Source of the DNA: WHSW01 sp963767285
GTDB taxonomy: Bacteria; Actinomycetota; Thermoleophilia; Solirubrobacterales; 70-9
NCBI GenBank assembly: GCA_963767285.1
Contig: CAVYDJ010000003.1
Span: 310,001-374,000, forward strand
DNA length: 64,000 nt
Reading direction: 5' to 3'
The notes under the pieces are model-generated. The model ran no database searches. It was not told the origin of the DNA and saw only the letters and a list, made by a program, of their open reading frames with translations. Position numbers and translations under genes: made by a program. How positions within the stretch are numbered: the first letter of the stretch is position 1; every line of letters starts with the position of its first letter. Of the stretch, positions 34,991 through 44,450 are shown one piece after another.

Positions 34991-36673
34991 TCAGGCTTGG
35001 CTCGCCCGGCGGGCGAGGAGGAGCGCCGCGGTGCCGATCACGGCGCCGCCGAGGAAGCACAGCGCCAGGGCGGTCGCGAAGCCGATCTGGCCGTCGGCGA
35101 CCATGATCGCGAACGTCCACGGGGCGTCGACTCCGAGGTCGAGAGCGCGCGAAACCGCGGCGAAGGCCGCGGCGAGCGGCACGCTGGCAAGGGCGATCAC
35201 GCCGAGGATCGCGGCCTGCCTGGAGACGGTGTGCCGGCGGAGGGTCAGCAGCCACAGGTGGACGATCGGGACGACGAGCAGCGCCAGGTACGGGTTGCTT
35301 AGCCAGAGCAGGCCCCACGCGGAGACGGTGACCGCGCCGAGCCCGCAGGCGGCGGCCTCCGGGGCCCGTGCCCCCGTCACCCCCCGGATCCGCAGCAGCC
35401 AGGCGCTGGCGGCGGCGATCAGCGCCATCGCCCCGAAGCTGATCGCCGCCCGGGCGCCGAGTTCGTACAGCGACGGGTCGAACGGAAACGGGGGCCGGGG
35501 GACCGCGCCGGCGATCGCGAGCAGATAGAGGATCGCCAGCGCCCCGACGAACGGGAGGCTGCGGGCCGCGCCCCAGGCGAGCGCGGCGCCGACCCCGAGG
35601 CGCTCGCGGCCCGCTCGGGCGCAGCCGTCGACGGCCGCGACCGCGGCCGGGGCGAACAACGCCAGGGCGAGCATTGCCAGCGCCCATCCAGGGAGCAGGT
35701 TGTCGCCGAGCTCGACGTAGGTCTCGGGACCGTGGACCGGCTCGCCGACCGCAACGTCGACCGCGGCGACCGTCGACTGCGCGGCCCGCCCAAAATCGTC
35801 GATCGCCCGTGCTGAGACATCGTCGGGCTGGTCGTCGGCGGCGGCCAGCGGGCGTTCGCCCGCGGACGAGATCGCGACCGCGCCGGTGCCCTCGCCGATC
35901 AGCACCGCCTGATCGCCGAGCCCGGAGGGAAGCGCGATCCTGGCCAGCTGCGTGAAGGCGCCGTCCTCGTTCGAACCTCCCTCGGCCTGTACCTCGACCG
36001 CGCGCTCGGCCGTCCGCTCGAGCTGGGACGGGGCGCTCGCCGCGCCGGTCGAGCTGGTGACCACCAAGGGCCGCCGGCGCTCGGCCGCGCCCGGTTGCGA
36101 GATCACGACGACGGCCTCGATCGTCTCGCGCTCCGGAAGCCCGTCGATCAACTCGCGGACTCCGGCGCCGCCGACCGTCGAGCCGCTGACCGAGGCGAGC
36201 ACGAACGTCTTCTCGTGGCTGACGCGGAAGGCGTTCGCGAGCTCGACCAGGATCCCGGTGGCGGCCGCGCTCGACGCAGCGCCCGGGCCGGTGTCCGCAT
36301 CGCGGGCGGCGACGACCAGCACCGTCGAGCCGGCGTCTCCGGGGAGCGTGAGGAGGACGTTGCGCAGCGATGTGGGCTCGCCGTCGACCTCGGCCTCGTA
36401 GCGCTGCTCGGTCACCGCGCCGGCCGGCACCTCCTCGAATCGGCTGACGACGAGGTCGGCGATCGCCTCGTCGCCCTCGCTGCCGGGAACTCGCTCGGGA
36501 GCGGTCGTCGCGATCTGGCGTGCAACCGCAGCGGCGCGGTCGCCCTCGAACGTCGTCGGAGGGGTGACGGGCTCGAGCGGGTCCGGCGCTCCCTCGAGCG
36601 AGAACATCGCGACGACCACCGCGAGGGCGGCAGGCACGAAGGCGATCCGGTAGAGGCGGAGGTTGACGATCAT
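34991..36673 (-). CDS. Polytopic membrane protein with a degenerate M28-peptidase domain
   Basis: A 560-residue protein. After a first membrane anchor (about residues 8-26) comes an extracytoplasmic M28 aminopeptidase-like domain (about 45-330) with the expected strands (TVLVVAARDADTGPGAASSA and FVLASVSGSTVGGAGVRELI). The zinc and catalytic residues normally in AHYD, GANDNxSG and gEExGL are replaced, so peptidase activity is unlikely. The C-terminal ~230 residues hold about eight hydrophobic segments. This layout recalls non-catalytic M28 membrane proteins such as GAA1/nicastrin-type folds, but no direct homology is claimed. The start ATG 36673 is 61 bases from the divergent response regulator. 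Confidence 0.75.
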   Translation of the reverse strand: MIVNLRLYRIAFVPAALAVVVAMFSLEGAPDPLEPVTPPTTFEGDRAAAVARQIATTAPERVPGSEGDEAIADLVVSRFEEVPAGAVTEQRYEAEVDGEPTSLRNVLLTLPGDAGSTVLVVAARDADTGPGAASSAAATGILVELANAFRVSHEKTFVLASVSGSTVGGAGVRELIDGLPERETIEAVVVISQPGAAERRRPLVVTSSTGAASAPSQLERTAERAVEVQAEGGSNEDGAFTQLARIALPSGLGDQAVLIGEGTGAVAISSAGERPLAAADDQPDDVSARAIDDFGRAAQSTVAAVDVAVGEPVHGPETYVELGDNLLPGWALAMLALALFAPAAVAAVDGCARAGRERLGVGAALAWGAARSLPFVGALAILYLLAIAGAVPRPPFPFDPSLYELGARAAISFGAMALIAAASAWLLRIRGVTGARAPEAAACGLGAVTVSAWGLLWLSNPYLALLVVPIVHLWLLTLRRHTVSRQAAILGVIALASVPLAAAFAAVSRALDLGVDAPWTFAIMVADGQIGFATALALCFLGGAVIGTAALLLARRASQA

Positions 36674-36734
36674 CTCGACGCTCCTGCATCTTGCCGACCG
36701 GGAATCGTGACGGTCCGCGATTACGCTTCCGTGC

Positions 36735-37457
36735 ATGGCCTCCGGCGCCGCCATCGCGGGTGACAGCGCACCGCGGATCCTGCTCGTCGACGACGAGCAC
36801 TCGGTGCAGACGCTGCTGACGTATCCGCTGCGCAAGGACGGCTACGAGGTGGTCGCGGCGCTCGACGGCCGCGAGGCGCTCGACCGCTTCGCCGAGCAGC
36901 GGTTCGACCTCGTCGTCCTGGACCTCATGCTGCCGAAGCTCGACGGGCTCGAGGTCTGCCGGCGCCTGCGGGGCCGGAGCCAGGTGCCGATCATCATCCT
37001 GACCGCGAAGGACGACGAGGGCGACAAGGTGCTGGGGCTCGAGATCGGGGCCGACGACTACATCACCAAGCCGTTCTCCGTTCGGGAGTTCCGCAGCCGC
37101 GTGAAGGCGGCGCTGCGGCGCTCGGAGATGCTGCGCGGCCGTCCCCCGGGCGAGCCGATCGTCGCCGGGGACATCGAGATCGACTTCGAGCGCCGCGTCG
37201 CCACGGCTCACGGCGAGGGGGTGCGGCTCACCTACGTCGAGTTCGAGCTCCTCGCGTCGCTCGCTCGCTCCCCGGGCCGGGTGATGACCCGTGAGGCGTT
37301 GCTCGAGCAGGTGTGGGGGGACTCGGCCTACCGTGACCCGCGGACGATCGATGTCCACATCCGCCACCTGCGCGAGAAGCTCGAGCGCGACTCCCGCCGG
37401 CCGGAGTACCTGCTCACGGTGCGGGGCGTCGGGTACAGGTTCAGAGACGAGCCGTGA
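36735..37457 (+). CDS. OmpR-family response regulator (MprA-like)
   Basis: A 240-residue two-component regulator. The receiver domain has acidic pocket LLVDDE (about residues 15-20), phospho-acceptor Asp in LVVLDLMLPKLDG (about 59-71), Thr in IIILTAKDD and Lys in ITKPFSVREF. The C-terminal winged helix (about 145-238) ends with the typical DVHIRHLREKLE and TVRGVGYRF. It would bind DNA when phosphorylated by the kinase whose GTG overlaps its stop. A TACGCT box seven bases before the ATG suggests a leaderless transcript. It is followed by kinase and HtrA protease, as in mycobacterial mprA-mprB-pepD. Confidence 0.93.
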   Translation: MASGAAIAGDSAPRILLVDDEHSVQTLLTYPLRKDGYEVVAALDGREALDRFAEQRFDLVVLDLMLPKLDGLEVCRRLRGRSQVPIIILTAKDDEGDKVLGLEIGADDYITKPFSVREFRSRVKAALRRSEMLRGRPPGEPIVAGDIEIDFERRVATAHGEGVRLTYVEFELLASLARSPGRVMTREALLEQVWGDSAYRDPRTIDVHIRHLREKLERDSRRPEYLLTVRGVGYRFRDEP

Positions 37458-38869
37458 ACTCGGTTCGTAACAGGTTGGCGCTGCTGTTCTTCGTGATCAC
37501 GGCGGCGGCGGTCGGGTTCATCTACCTCTACGTGGTCCCGCAGCTGCGCTCGAGCCTGACGGCCGAGAAGCTGCAGCGGCTCGAGCAGGTCGCGACCGAG
37601 CAGAGCGACCGCCTCGAGAACGCGCTCGACCGCCGGATCTCGGGCGCCCGGCTGCGGGTTCTCCTCAACCGGATCGACCAGCGCGTCGCCGCCCGGGTCA
37701 CGGTGCTCGCCGTGCGCTCGGAGCCCGCCGGGCCGCAGCCCGCATTCGTGATCGCCGACTCCGAACGGGATCGGACTGCGGTCGCCGCCGCCTATCCGGC
37801 CGCGGCCGCGGCCGCTCTGAACGGGTCGCTCGCGAGTGCGGTGGAGCGAGTCGGCGGCGAGCGGCTCGGCGAGACGGCGATCCCGCTCGGCGACGGTGCC
37901 GCACCCGACTGGGTGGCGGTCTTCTCGACCGACCTCGCGGACGTCGAGGACAACGTGGCGTTGATCCGGCGCCAGATCCTGATCGCCGGCGCGATCGCCC
38001 TGGTCGCGGCGCTCGGCGCCGGCTACCTGGTGGCGGGCGCTCACGCCCGCCGGCTGCGGCGGCTCGAGGCGGCGGCCGAGAAGGTCGCCGGCGGCGACTT
38101 CACGACCCCGATCCCGGTCGACTCCAACGACGAGGTCGGCCAGCTCGCGATGACCTTCAACGAGATGCAGAAGCGCCTCGCGGTGCTCGACAGCGCGCGC
38201 AAGGAGTTCATCGCCAACGCCTCGCACGAGCTGCGGACCCCGATCTTCTCCCTCTCGGGGTTCATCGAGCTGCTCGACGAGGAGGACCCCGACCCCGAGG
38301 CGAGGGCCGAGTTCGTGGCGCAGATGCGCGAGCAGGTGGACCGGCTCACCAAGCTCACCGTTGACCTGCTCGACCTCTCCAAGCTTGACGCCGACGCGCT
38401 GCAGATCCGCCGGGAGCGGGTCGACCTTGCGGCCGTGGCGCGCCGCGTCGTCGCCGAGTTCGGGCCCGCCGCCGACCGCCGCCGGGCCGAGATCTCGATC
38501 GAGGAAGGCGGCGGGGTCGCCGCGCGCGCCGACCCTGATCGGGTCGCGCAGATCATGCGTATCCTCATTGACAACGCACTTACACACACGCCGGAGGGAA
38601 CGGCGATCAAGGTAGGGATGAAGACAGCCAGCGACAATGGCTCGGCGAGCCTCTTGGTGACCGACGACGGCCCGGGGATCGACCCCAGGTCGCGCGAGCG
38701 CGTCTTCGAGCGCTTCTACACCGGCGACGAGGTCTCGGGCTCCGGGCTCGGGCTGGCCATCGGGCGCGAGCTCGCGCTGCGGATGGGCGGCACGCTCGGC
38801 CTGCGCGCCCGCCGCGGCCACACCGAGTTCGAGCTCCGGCTGCCGAACGCGGGACCGGCGGGGAGCTGA
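37454..38869 (+). CDS. Membrane sensor histidine kinase (MprB-like)
   Basis: A 471-residue kinase. It has two membrane helices (about residues 7-28 and 176-196) around a ~145-residue extracytoplasmic sensor region. A HAMP linker follows (about 198-250). The dimerisation/phosphoacceptor motif is ASHELRTPIFSLSGFIELL (His near 256), then ATPase boxes N (RILIDNALTHTP), G1 (VTDDGPGIDP) and G2 (GSGLGLAIGRELA). The GTG at 37454 overlaps the regulator stop by 4 nt. In the mycobacterial MprAB system the sensor reads envelope stress; the same is plausible here but not shown. Confidence 0.93.
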   Translation: MNSVRNRLALLFFVITAAAVGFIYLYVVPQLRSSLTAEKLQRLEQVATEQSDRLENALDRRISGARLRVLLNRIDQRVAARVTVLAVRSEPAGPQPAFVIADSERDRTAVAAAYPAAAAAALNGSLASAVERVGGERLGETAIPLGDGAAPDWVAVFSTDLADVEDNVALIRRQILIAGAIALVAALGAGYLVAGAHARRLRRLEAAAEKVAGGDFTTPIPVDSNDEVGQLAMTFNEMQKRLAVLDSARKEFIANASHELRTPIFSLSGFIELLDEEDPDPEARAEFVAQMREQVDRLTKLTVDLLDLSKLDADALQIRRERVDLAAVARRVVAEFGPAADRRRAEISIEEGGGVAARADPDRVAQIMRILIDNALTHTPEGTAIKVGMKTASDNGSASLLVTDDGPGIDPRSRERVFERFYTGDEVSGSGLGLAIGRELALRMGGTLGLRARRGHTEFELRLPNAGPAGS

Positions 38870-38874
38870 TCGGC

Positions 38875-40074
38875 TTGCGCAGCCCGGTCACCGCCCTGGC
38901 GGTGCTGCTCGCCGCCGTCCTCCTGGTCGCCGGCTGCGGCGGCTCGGACTCGACCACGACCGTGACCGCGGGGGCGTCCGAGACGGATGGCGGGGATGGC
39001 CAGCGGGTCGTGATCGAGGCCGAGGACGGGGCCTTCGACGCCAGGGCGATCTACGAGAACGCCGCCCCCGCAGTCGTGACCGTGATCTCGATCTTCAACG
39101 GCGACGACGGTGGCGGCGGGATCTTCGGCGGCGGCAGCCCGACCGGCGGCCAGGGCTCCGGCTTCGTGATCTCCGACGACGGTGAGATCCTCACCAACGC
39201 CCACGTGGTGACCGACGCCGAGACCACCGGCACCCCCACCCGCCCGCTGCATGAGGCGGACGAGATCTACGTCCAGTTCGCCGACCGCAACCAGGTCAGC
39301 GCCGAGGTGCTCGGCTTCGACCCGTTCGCCGACGTGGCGCTGCTGAAGGTCGAGCCGGAGGGCCTCGATTTGCAGCCGCTCACGCTCGGTTCGGAGGCCG
39401 ACGTCCAGGTCGGTGACGCCGTCGCGGCGATCGGCAGCCCGTTCGGCCAGAACCAGTCGCTGTCGGTCGGCATCGTCTCGGCGACCGACCGTTCGATCGA
39501 CTCGCTCACCGACTTCGGGATCGACGGCGCCCTCCAGACCGACGCCTCGATCAACCCGGGCAACTCGGGCGGCCCCCTGCTCGACGCCAACGGCGAGGTG
39601 GTCGGGATCAACCAGCAGATCCAGACCTCCTCGGGCGGCAACGAGGGCGTCGGCTTCGCGGTCCCGATCGACCTTGCCGAACGCTCGGCCGGGCAGCTGC
39701 GCGAGGACGGCGAGGTCGCCTACGCCTACGCGGGCGTGACCACCACGGACCTGTATCCGCAGCTCGCCGAGCGGCTCGACATCGACGCTGACACCGGCGC
39801 CCTGGTCTCCGAGGTCGTCCCGAACTCGCCCGCCGACGACGCCGGGCTGCAGGCCGGCAACGAGCAGATCCGCTTCCAGGGCCGCCCGGTCGAAGCCGGC
39901 GGCGACGTGATCACCGCCGTCAACGGCGAGGCGATCGAGGACAACGCCGCCTTGCCGCGGATCGTCTCGCGGTTGTCCCCGGGCGACACCGTCACGCTCG
40001 ACCTCGTGCGCGACGGCGACACCGAGCAGGTCGAGCTCGAGCTCGGCGAGCGCCCGACCTCGGTCGGCCCCTAG
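38875..40074 (+). CDS. HtrA/DegP-like serine protease lipoprotein (PepD-like)
   Basis: A 399-residue envelope protease. The start is TTG at 38875, five bases after the kinase stop. The signal peptide ends in lipobox LVAGC (Cys at about residue 21). The trypsin-like domain (about 60-280) has catalytic His in LTNAHVV, Asp in DPFADVALLKV and Ser in NPGNSGGPLLDANG. One PDZ domain follows (about 285-390; SEVVPNSPADDAGLQAGN and DVITAVNGEAI). It would degrade or chaperone misfolded envelope proteins. Cotranscription with the two-component pair suggests stress control or feedback, as known for PepD. Confidence 0.93.
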   Translation: MRSPVTALAVLLAAVLLVAGCGGSDSTTTVTAGASETDGGDGQRVVIEAEDGAFDARAIYENAAPAVVTVISIFNGDDGGGGIFGGGSPTGGQGSGFVISDDGEILTNAHVVTDAETTGTPTRPLHEADEIYVQFADRNQVSAEVLGFDPFADVALLKVEPEGLDLQPLTLGSEADVQVGDAVAAIGSPFGQNQSLSVGIVSATDRSIDSLTDFGIDGALQTDASINPGNSGGPLLDANGEVVGINQQIQTSSGGNEGVGFAVPIDLAERSAGQLREDGEVAYAYAGVTTTDLYPQLAERLDIDADTGALVSEVVPNSPADDAGLQAGNEQIRFQGRPVEAGGDVITAVNGEAIEDNAALPRIVSRLSPGDTVTLDLVRDGDTEQVELELGERPTSVGP

Positions 40075-40099
40075 CCCAAACCGGCTAGCCTGCCGCGTC

Positions 40100-41338
40100 G
40101 TGCTGCAAGAGGTACCCCTCGGACACAAGTCCCTTGCGGACTACACGCACATCGCCGGCCGGCCGCTGGTCGAGCGGATCCGCGAGCTCGCGGAGCCCCT
40201 CCAGGGCAAGTCGGTCCTCCACCTGAGCGCGACAGCGTTCGGTGGCGGGGTCTCGGAGATCCTCTACACCCTCGTCCCGCTGATGCGCGACGTCGGGCTC
40301 GACGCCCACTGGCAGATCATCTCCGGCCAGGAGGAGTTCTTCAACGTCACCAAGCTGATGCACAACTCGCTTCAGGGCGACCCGCAGGAGATCTCCGACC
40401 AGCAGTGGGAGGTCTTCGAGGCCTACAACCTGATGAACGCGCGGACGCTCGAGGGCGACTGGGACGTGGTGATCGTCCACGACCCGCAGCCGGCGGCGAT
40501 GAAGCGCGACGCCGGTGAGCGCGCGCGACGCTGGATCTGGCGGTGCCACATCGATCTCTCGACCCCGAACCCGTCAACGATCGCGCGGCTGGTTCCGCTG
40601 ATCACCGACTACGACGCGACGGTCTGGCACATGGAGCAGTACATCCCCGCCGACCTCGAAGGCGGCGGCATCCGGAGGATCTGCCCGCCGGCGATCGACC
40701 CGCTGTCGCCGAAGAACATGGCGCTCTCGCCCGAGGACGCCGCCTTCGTCTGCGAGCAGTTCGGGATCGACACGGACCGTCCGCTGATCTGCCAGGTCTC
40801 GCGGTTCGACCCCTGGAAGGACCCGATCGGGGTGATCGACGCCTACAGAATCGTCAGGGAGTCGGTGCCCGACGCACAGCTCGCCCTGGTCGGCTCGATG
40901 GCGACCGACGATCCCGAGGGCTGGGAGTTCTTCCACAAGACCTTTCAGCACGCGGACGGCGACCCCGACATCAAGATCCTCAACAACCTCAACAACGTCG
41001 GCGCGATCGAGGTCAACGCCTTCCAGTCGCAGGCCGACGTCTGCATTCAGAAGTCGATCCGCGAGGGCTTCGGCCTGACCGTCACCGAGGCGCAGTGGAA
41101 GGGCCGGCCGATGATCGGCGGCGACGTCGGCGGGATCCCGCTGCAGATCGAGGACGGCGTCTCCGGCTTCCTGGTCGACTCGCCCGAGGCGGCCGCGCAG
41201 CGCTCGATCGAGCTTCTCGAGGACCCCGAGCTGGCCAAGCGGCTCGGGCGCGCCGGCAAGGAACACGCCCGCGAGCACTTCCTGACGCCGCGCCTGCTGC
41301 GCGACTGGCTCGACCTGTTCACACAGCTCGAAACATAG
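40100..41338 (+). CDS. treT: Trehalose glycosyltransferring synthase (TreT)
   Basis: A 412-residue GT4 glycosyltransferase that makes trehalose from an NDP-glucose and glucose. Family-typical segments include VLHLSATAFGGGVSEILYTLVPLM (about residues 39-62), the WIWRCHIDLSTPNP block (about 144-157), CQVSRFDPWKDPIGVIDAY (about 231-249) with the nucleotide/phosphate Arg and Lys, and the C-terminal SIREGFGLTVTEAQWKGRPMIGG carrying the EX7E pattern. The GTG at 40100 lies eight bases after TAGCCT, again suggesting a leaderless message. Together with the following GT20 gene it gives two routes toward trehalose. Confidence 0.9.
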   Translation: MLQEVPLGHKSLADYTHIAGRPLVERIRELAEPLQGKSVLHLSATAFGGGVSEILYTLVPLMRDVGLDAHWQIISGQEEFFNVTKLMHNSLQGDPQEISDQQWEVFEAYNLMNARTLEGDWDVVIVHDPQPAAMKRDAGERARRWIWRCHIDLSTPNPSTIARLVPLITDYDATVWHMEQYIPADLEGGGIRRICPPAIDPLSPKNMALSPEDAAFVCEQFGIDTDRPLICQVSRFDPWKDPIGVIDAYRIVRESVPDAQLALVGSMATDDPEGWEFFHKTFQHADGDPDIKILNNLNNVGAIEVNAFQSQADVCIQKSIREGFGLTVTEAQWKGRPMIGGDVGGIPLQIEDGVSGFLVDSPEAAAQRSIELLEDPELAKRLGRAGKEHAREHFLTPRLLRDWLDLFTQLET

Positions 41339-41416
41339 AACGTTCCGCCCTCCTCCTCGGCTTCGCCTCCGGGGGCGGCCGGGTCAGCCGAAGGACGCCC
41401 TACTAGGCTGCTTCGC

Positions 41417-42883
41417 ATGACGGATCAGCGCCTGGTAATCGTTTCCAACCGCGGGCCCGCCGAGTTCGAGCGCGGGCCCGACGGCGAGCGCGTGGTCCGC
41501 CGCGGCGGCGGCGGGCTGGTGACCGCGCTGTCGGGCCTGGTCGCGCACCGCGGGGCGCTGTGGATCGCCTCGGCGATGACCGACGAGGACGTCGCGGTCT
41601 CCCGCGAGGCCGGCGGCGCGCCGGTCGAGGTCGAGCTCGACGACGTCTCCTACGAGGTGCTGATGGTCGAGTCCGACCCCGAGGCCTACGACGGCTTCTA
41701 CAACGTGATCGCCAACCCCCTGCTGTGGTTCGTCCAGCACTACCTGTGGGACCTCTCCAACGCGCCGGACATCCGGCAAAACGAGCTCGACGCCTGGGAC
41801 GAGGGCTACGCGGTCGTCAACGAGGACATCGCGCGCGCGGTGCTGGCGACGATCGCCGACGACGAGGCGCCGCTGGTCATGTTCCACGACTACCACCTCT
41901 ACACGGCGCCGGCGATCGTCCGCGAGGCGAGGCCCGACGCCCTGTTGCAGCACTTCGTCCACATCCCCTGGTCGCAGCCCGACAGCTGGCGGATCCTGCC
42001 GGCGCGCTGGCGCGAGGAGATCTATCGCGGCCTGCTCGCCAACGACATCATCGGCTTCCACACCACCGCCTACTGCCGCAACTTCCTGCACTGCTGCCGC
42101 GAGCTGATGGAGCTTGAGACCGACTACGAGCGCGGCTGCGTCATTCACGACGGCCGCGAGACCTGGGTCCGCGCGTATCCGCTCGGGATCGACGCGAAGC
42201 GGCTCGAGCGCGCCGCCGAGTCGCAGGAGGTCCTGGAGGCCGAGCAGGAGATCCTGCGCCGCCGCCGCGACTTCATGATCCTCCGGGTCGACCGGGCGGA
42301 CCTCTCGAAGAACGTGCTCCGCGGCTTCACCGCGTTCGACACCTTCCTGCAGGAGCACCCCGAGTTCCGCGAGCGGGTCACGTTCATCGCCCACCTGCAG
42401 CCCTCGCGCCAGGACGTGCCCGAGTACGCCGAGTACCTGGAGCGGATCGAGGCCCTGGTTGCGGTCGTCAACCACCGCCACGGGACCACCGACTGGATGC
42501 CGATCGACCTGCGGATCTACGAGAACTTCCCCGAGGCCGTCGCCCGCTACAAGCACTTCGACCTGCTGATGGTCAACTCGATCTTCGACGGCATGAACCT
42601 CGTCGCCAAGGAGGCGCCGGCCGTCAACACGCGCGACGGCGTGATCATGCTCTCGGAGAACACCGGCTCGCACGAGGAGCTGGGCGATTGCACGCTGACC
42701 GTGAACCCGTTCGACATCGCCGAGCAGGCCGAGACGATCTACCGGGCCCTGACGATGGATCCCGAGGAGCGCCGCCTGCGCGCCGCCCGCCTGCGCGAGA
42801 TCGTCCGCGACCGCGACCCCGGTGTCTGGATCTCCGAGCAGCTCGACGACATCCGCGCCAAGCACGCGGAAGTCAGCGTCTGA
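41417..42883 (+). CDS. otsA: Trehalose-6-phosphate synthase-like GT20 glycosyltransferase
   Basis: A 488-residue GT20 enzyme, expected to transfer glucose from NDP-glucose to glucose-6-phosphate. The N-terminus has IVSNRGP and RRGGGGLVTALSG (the glycine loop). The acceptor/donor residues are in MFHDYHLYTAPAIVREARP (about residues 154-172) and in ILRVDRADLSKNVLRGFTAF, whose Arg and Lys bind the donor phosphates. A C-terminal MVNSIFDGMNLVAKE closes the site. The phosphatase OtsB is not in the window. A glucosylglycerol-phosphate synthase is a possible alternative. TAGGCT lies seven bases before the ATG. Its last bases overlap the convergent gene by 11. Confidence 0.87.
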   Translation: MTDQRLVIVSNRGPAEFERGPDGERVVRRGGGGLVTALSGLVAHRGALWIASAMTDEDVAVSREAGGAPVEVELDDVSYEVLMVESDPEAYDGFYNVIANPLLWFVQHYLWDLSNAPDIRQNELDAWDEGYAVVNEDIARAVLATIADDEAPLVMFHDYHLYTAPAIVREARPDALLQHFVHIPWSQPDSWRILPARWREEIYRGLLANDIIGFHTTAYCRNFLHCCRELMELETDYERGCVIHDGRETWVRAYPLGIDAKRLERAAESQEVLEAEQEILRRRRDFMILRVDRADLSKNVLRGFTAFDTFLQEHPEFRERVTFIAHLQPSRQDVPEYAEYLERIEALVAVVNHRHGTTDWMPIDLRIYENFPEAVARYKHFDLLMVNSIFDGMNLVAKEAPAVNTRDGVIMLSENTGSHEELGDCTLTVNPFDIAEQAETIYRALTMDPEERRLRAARLREIVRDRDPGVWISEQLDDIRAKHAEVSV

Positions 42884-44441
42884 TCTTGACCTTGACCGTG
42901 CGCGAGTAGCCGCGCTCGTAGGGGTAGCCCGCCGCCTGCGGCACGAGGGCCCGGAAGCGGTAGCGCTTCGCGCTGGCCGTCGCGCGCAGCTTGTAGCGGG
43001 CCGCAAAGGCGCAGCCGCCGTCGCTGCGGTCGGTGCGGAAGACCTGCCAGCGGTGCTTGCCGAGGCGCGCCTGAACCTTGATCAGGCGGTCGGCGCACAG
43101 GGGCCCCGGCAGCACCCCGGCGAACTGCAGGCGGTCGCGACTTTGGACCCCGTGGTTGGGGGTGACGCTCAGGGATGGCCGCGCCGCGGAGCGGGCGACG
43201 AGGCCGTGGCGGGCGATGACCGCGTCGCCGAAGACGTAGTGGACGTACACCTCGCGGCTCGGCCCGGCCGGGAGCTCGAGCGCGTACGAGCCGTCGGCGC
43301 CGGTCGTGCTCGTCGCCCCGACGACGATCGGCTCGCCGTCGGCGAGCACGCGGGTGAGTGCGCAGACGGTCGCCCCGGCGGGCGCGCCGGTCACCCGGCC
43401 GCGGACGACCGCGGCCTGATCGGACGCGACGAGGGTCTCGGCGGCGCTGCCGTCGCCGAACCCGGCGCTGAGCGCCGTGCCGCCAGCCACCGCCGAGCCC
43501 GGACACGCGTTGTCGACCCAGACCTGGCGGGCCTCGCAGGTCCGGTTCGGGGCGCCGTCCAGCCCCAGATCCTCGACGCAGGCCGTGACGGTGTTCGCCG
43601 GGCCGGTGACGAAGGCCGGGCCGGTGGTCGGGACGGCGGCCGACTCGGTGGTGGTCAGCGGGCAAGGGCTGAGCGCGGTCGCGAAGCCGGCGGCGACGGC
43701 GCAGTTGCGGACGTCGGTGACCAGCAGCGCGCCGTTGCCCTCGACGTAGACGGTGCGGATGCCGCTGCCGGCGTCGGCGGCGGCGAAGGTGAGGCCGCGG
43801 GTGCCGCGGATCACCTCGCCTTCGAAGAGCGAGCCGCCACTGATCGCGAGCTGCGGCGCGGCGCGGTCATCGGTCCGCAGGTAGACGCCGCGTACGTAGG
43901 CGTGAGCGCCGTCCTCGGCGGCGCGCCCGCAGGGCCGGCCGGCGCCGGGGGCGACGCAGCGCAGCCAGGCGTGGAACTGGGTGAACTCGCCGGCGATCGA
44001 GTGGACCCGGAAGTCGTTGTGCTCGGAGCCGAACGCGAGCGGCTCGCCGCCGGGGGGCGTGACCATCAGCTCGCCGCGGTGACCGGCCTGGTAGGTGAGG
44101 CTCGCGTTCGCCTGCACGCCGGTGAACACGGTCCCGGTGGGCGCGCGCCAGACCCAGGCGCCGTAGTGCCACAACCCGGTGTCGTCCCCGTCGTGGAAGG
44201 CCTGCAGCCCGGCGTCGGTCCCGCACAGCGCCCGCGCCTCGTAGTGGTCGGAGCTCCGCTCCCAGGTCGCCTCGACGAAGGGCGTCACCGAGCTGCACTG
44301 GGTGACGGTGTAGGTGCCTGCCTCGGCGGTGCGCGCGAACGCGAGCGTCGCGGCGGCGGCGGCCAGCAACGCGACCGCGGCCAGGCGGCCGCGCCCGAGC
44401 CGCCGCGGGCCGGTGATGTAGGGGTCGTGGTCGTCTCGCAT
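42873..44441 (-). CDS. Large exported protein of unknown function
   Basis: A 522-residue protein with a signal peptide (about residues 18-42, RLAAVALLAAAAATLAFARTAEA). The mature part begins GTYTVTQCSS and contains paired cysteines, an N-terminal jelly-roll-like region (about 45-220), a middle with Ig-like or carboxypeptidase-regulatory-like strands (GADGSYALELPAGPSREVYVHY), and a C-terminal basic domain ending KVKIRR. No catalytic motif was found. It resembles surface proteins frequent in soil actinobacteria. ATG at 44441 has AGAGGA four bases upstream, and it follows the Pro-rich protein gene by 9 bases. Confidence 0.8.
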   Translation of the reverse strand: MRDDHDPYITGPRRLGRGRLAAVALLAAAAATLAFARTAEAGTYTVTQCSSVTPFVEATWERSSDHYEARALCGTDAGLQAFHDGDDTGLWHYGAWVWRAPTGTVFTGVQANASLTYQAGHRGELMVTPPGGEPLAFGSEHNDFRVHSIAGEFTQFHAWLRCVAPGAGRPCGRAAEDGAHAYVRGVYLRTDDRAAPQLAISGGSLFEGEVIRGTRGLTFAAADAGSGIRTVYVEGNGALLVTDVRNCAVAAGFATALSPCPLTTTESAAVPTTGPAFVTGPANTVTACVEDLGLDGAPNRTCEARQVWVDNACPGSAVAGGTALSAGFGDGSAAETLVASDQAAVVRGRVTGAPAGATVCALTRVLADGEPIVVGATSTTGADGSYALELPAGPSREVYVHYVFGDAVIARHGLVARSAARPSLSVTPNHGVQSRDRLQFAGVLPGPLCADRLIKVQARLGKHRWQVFRTDRSDGGCAFAARYKLRATASAKRYRFRALVPQAAGYPYERGYSRTVKVKIRR

Positions 44442-44450
44442 CGTTTCCTC

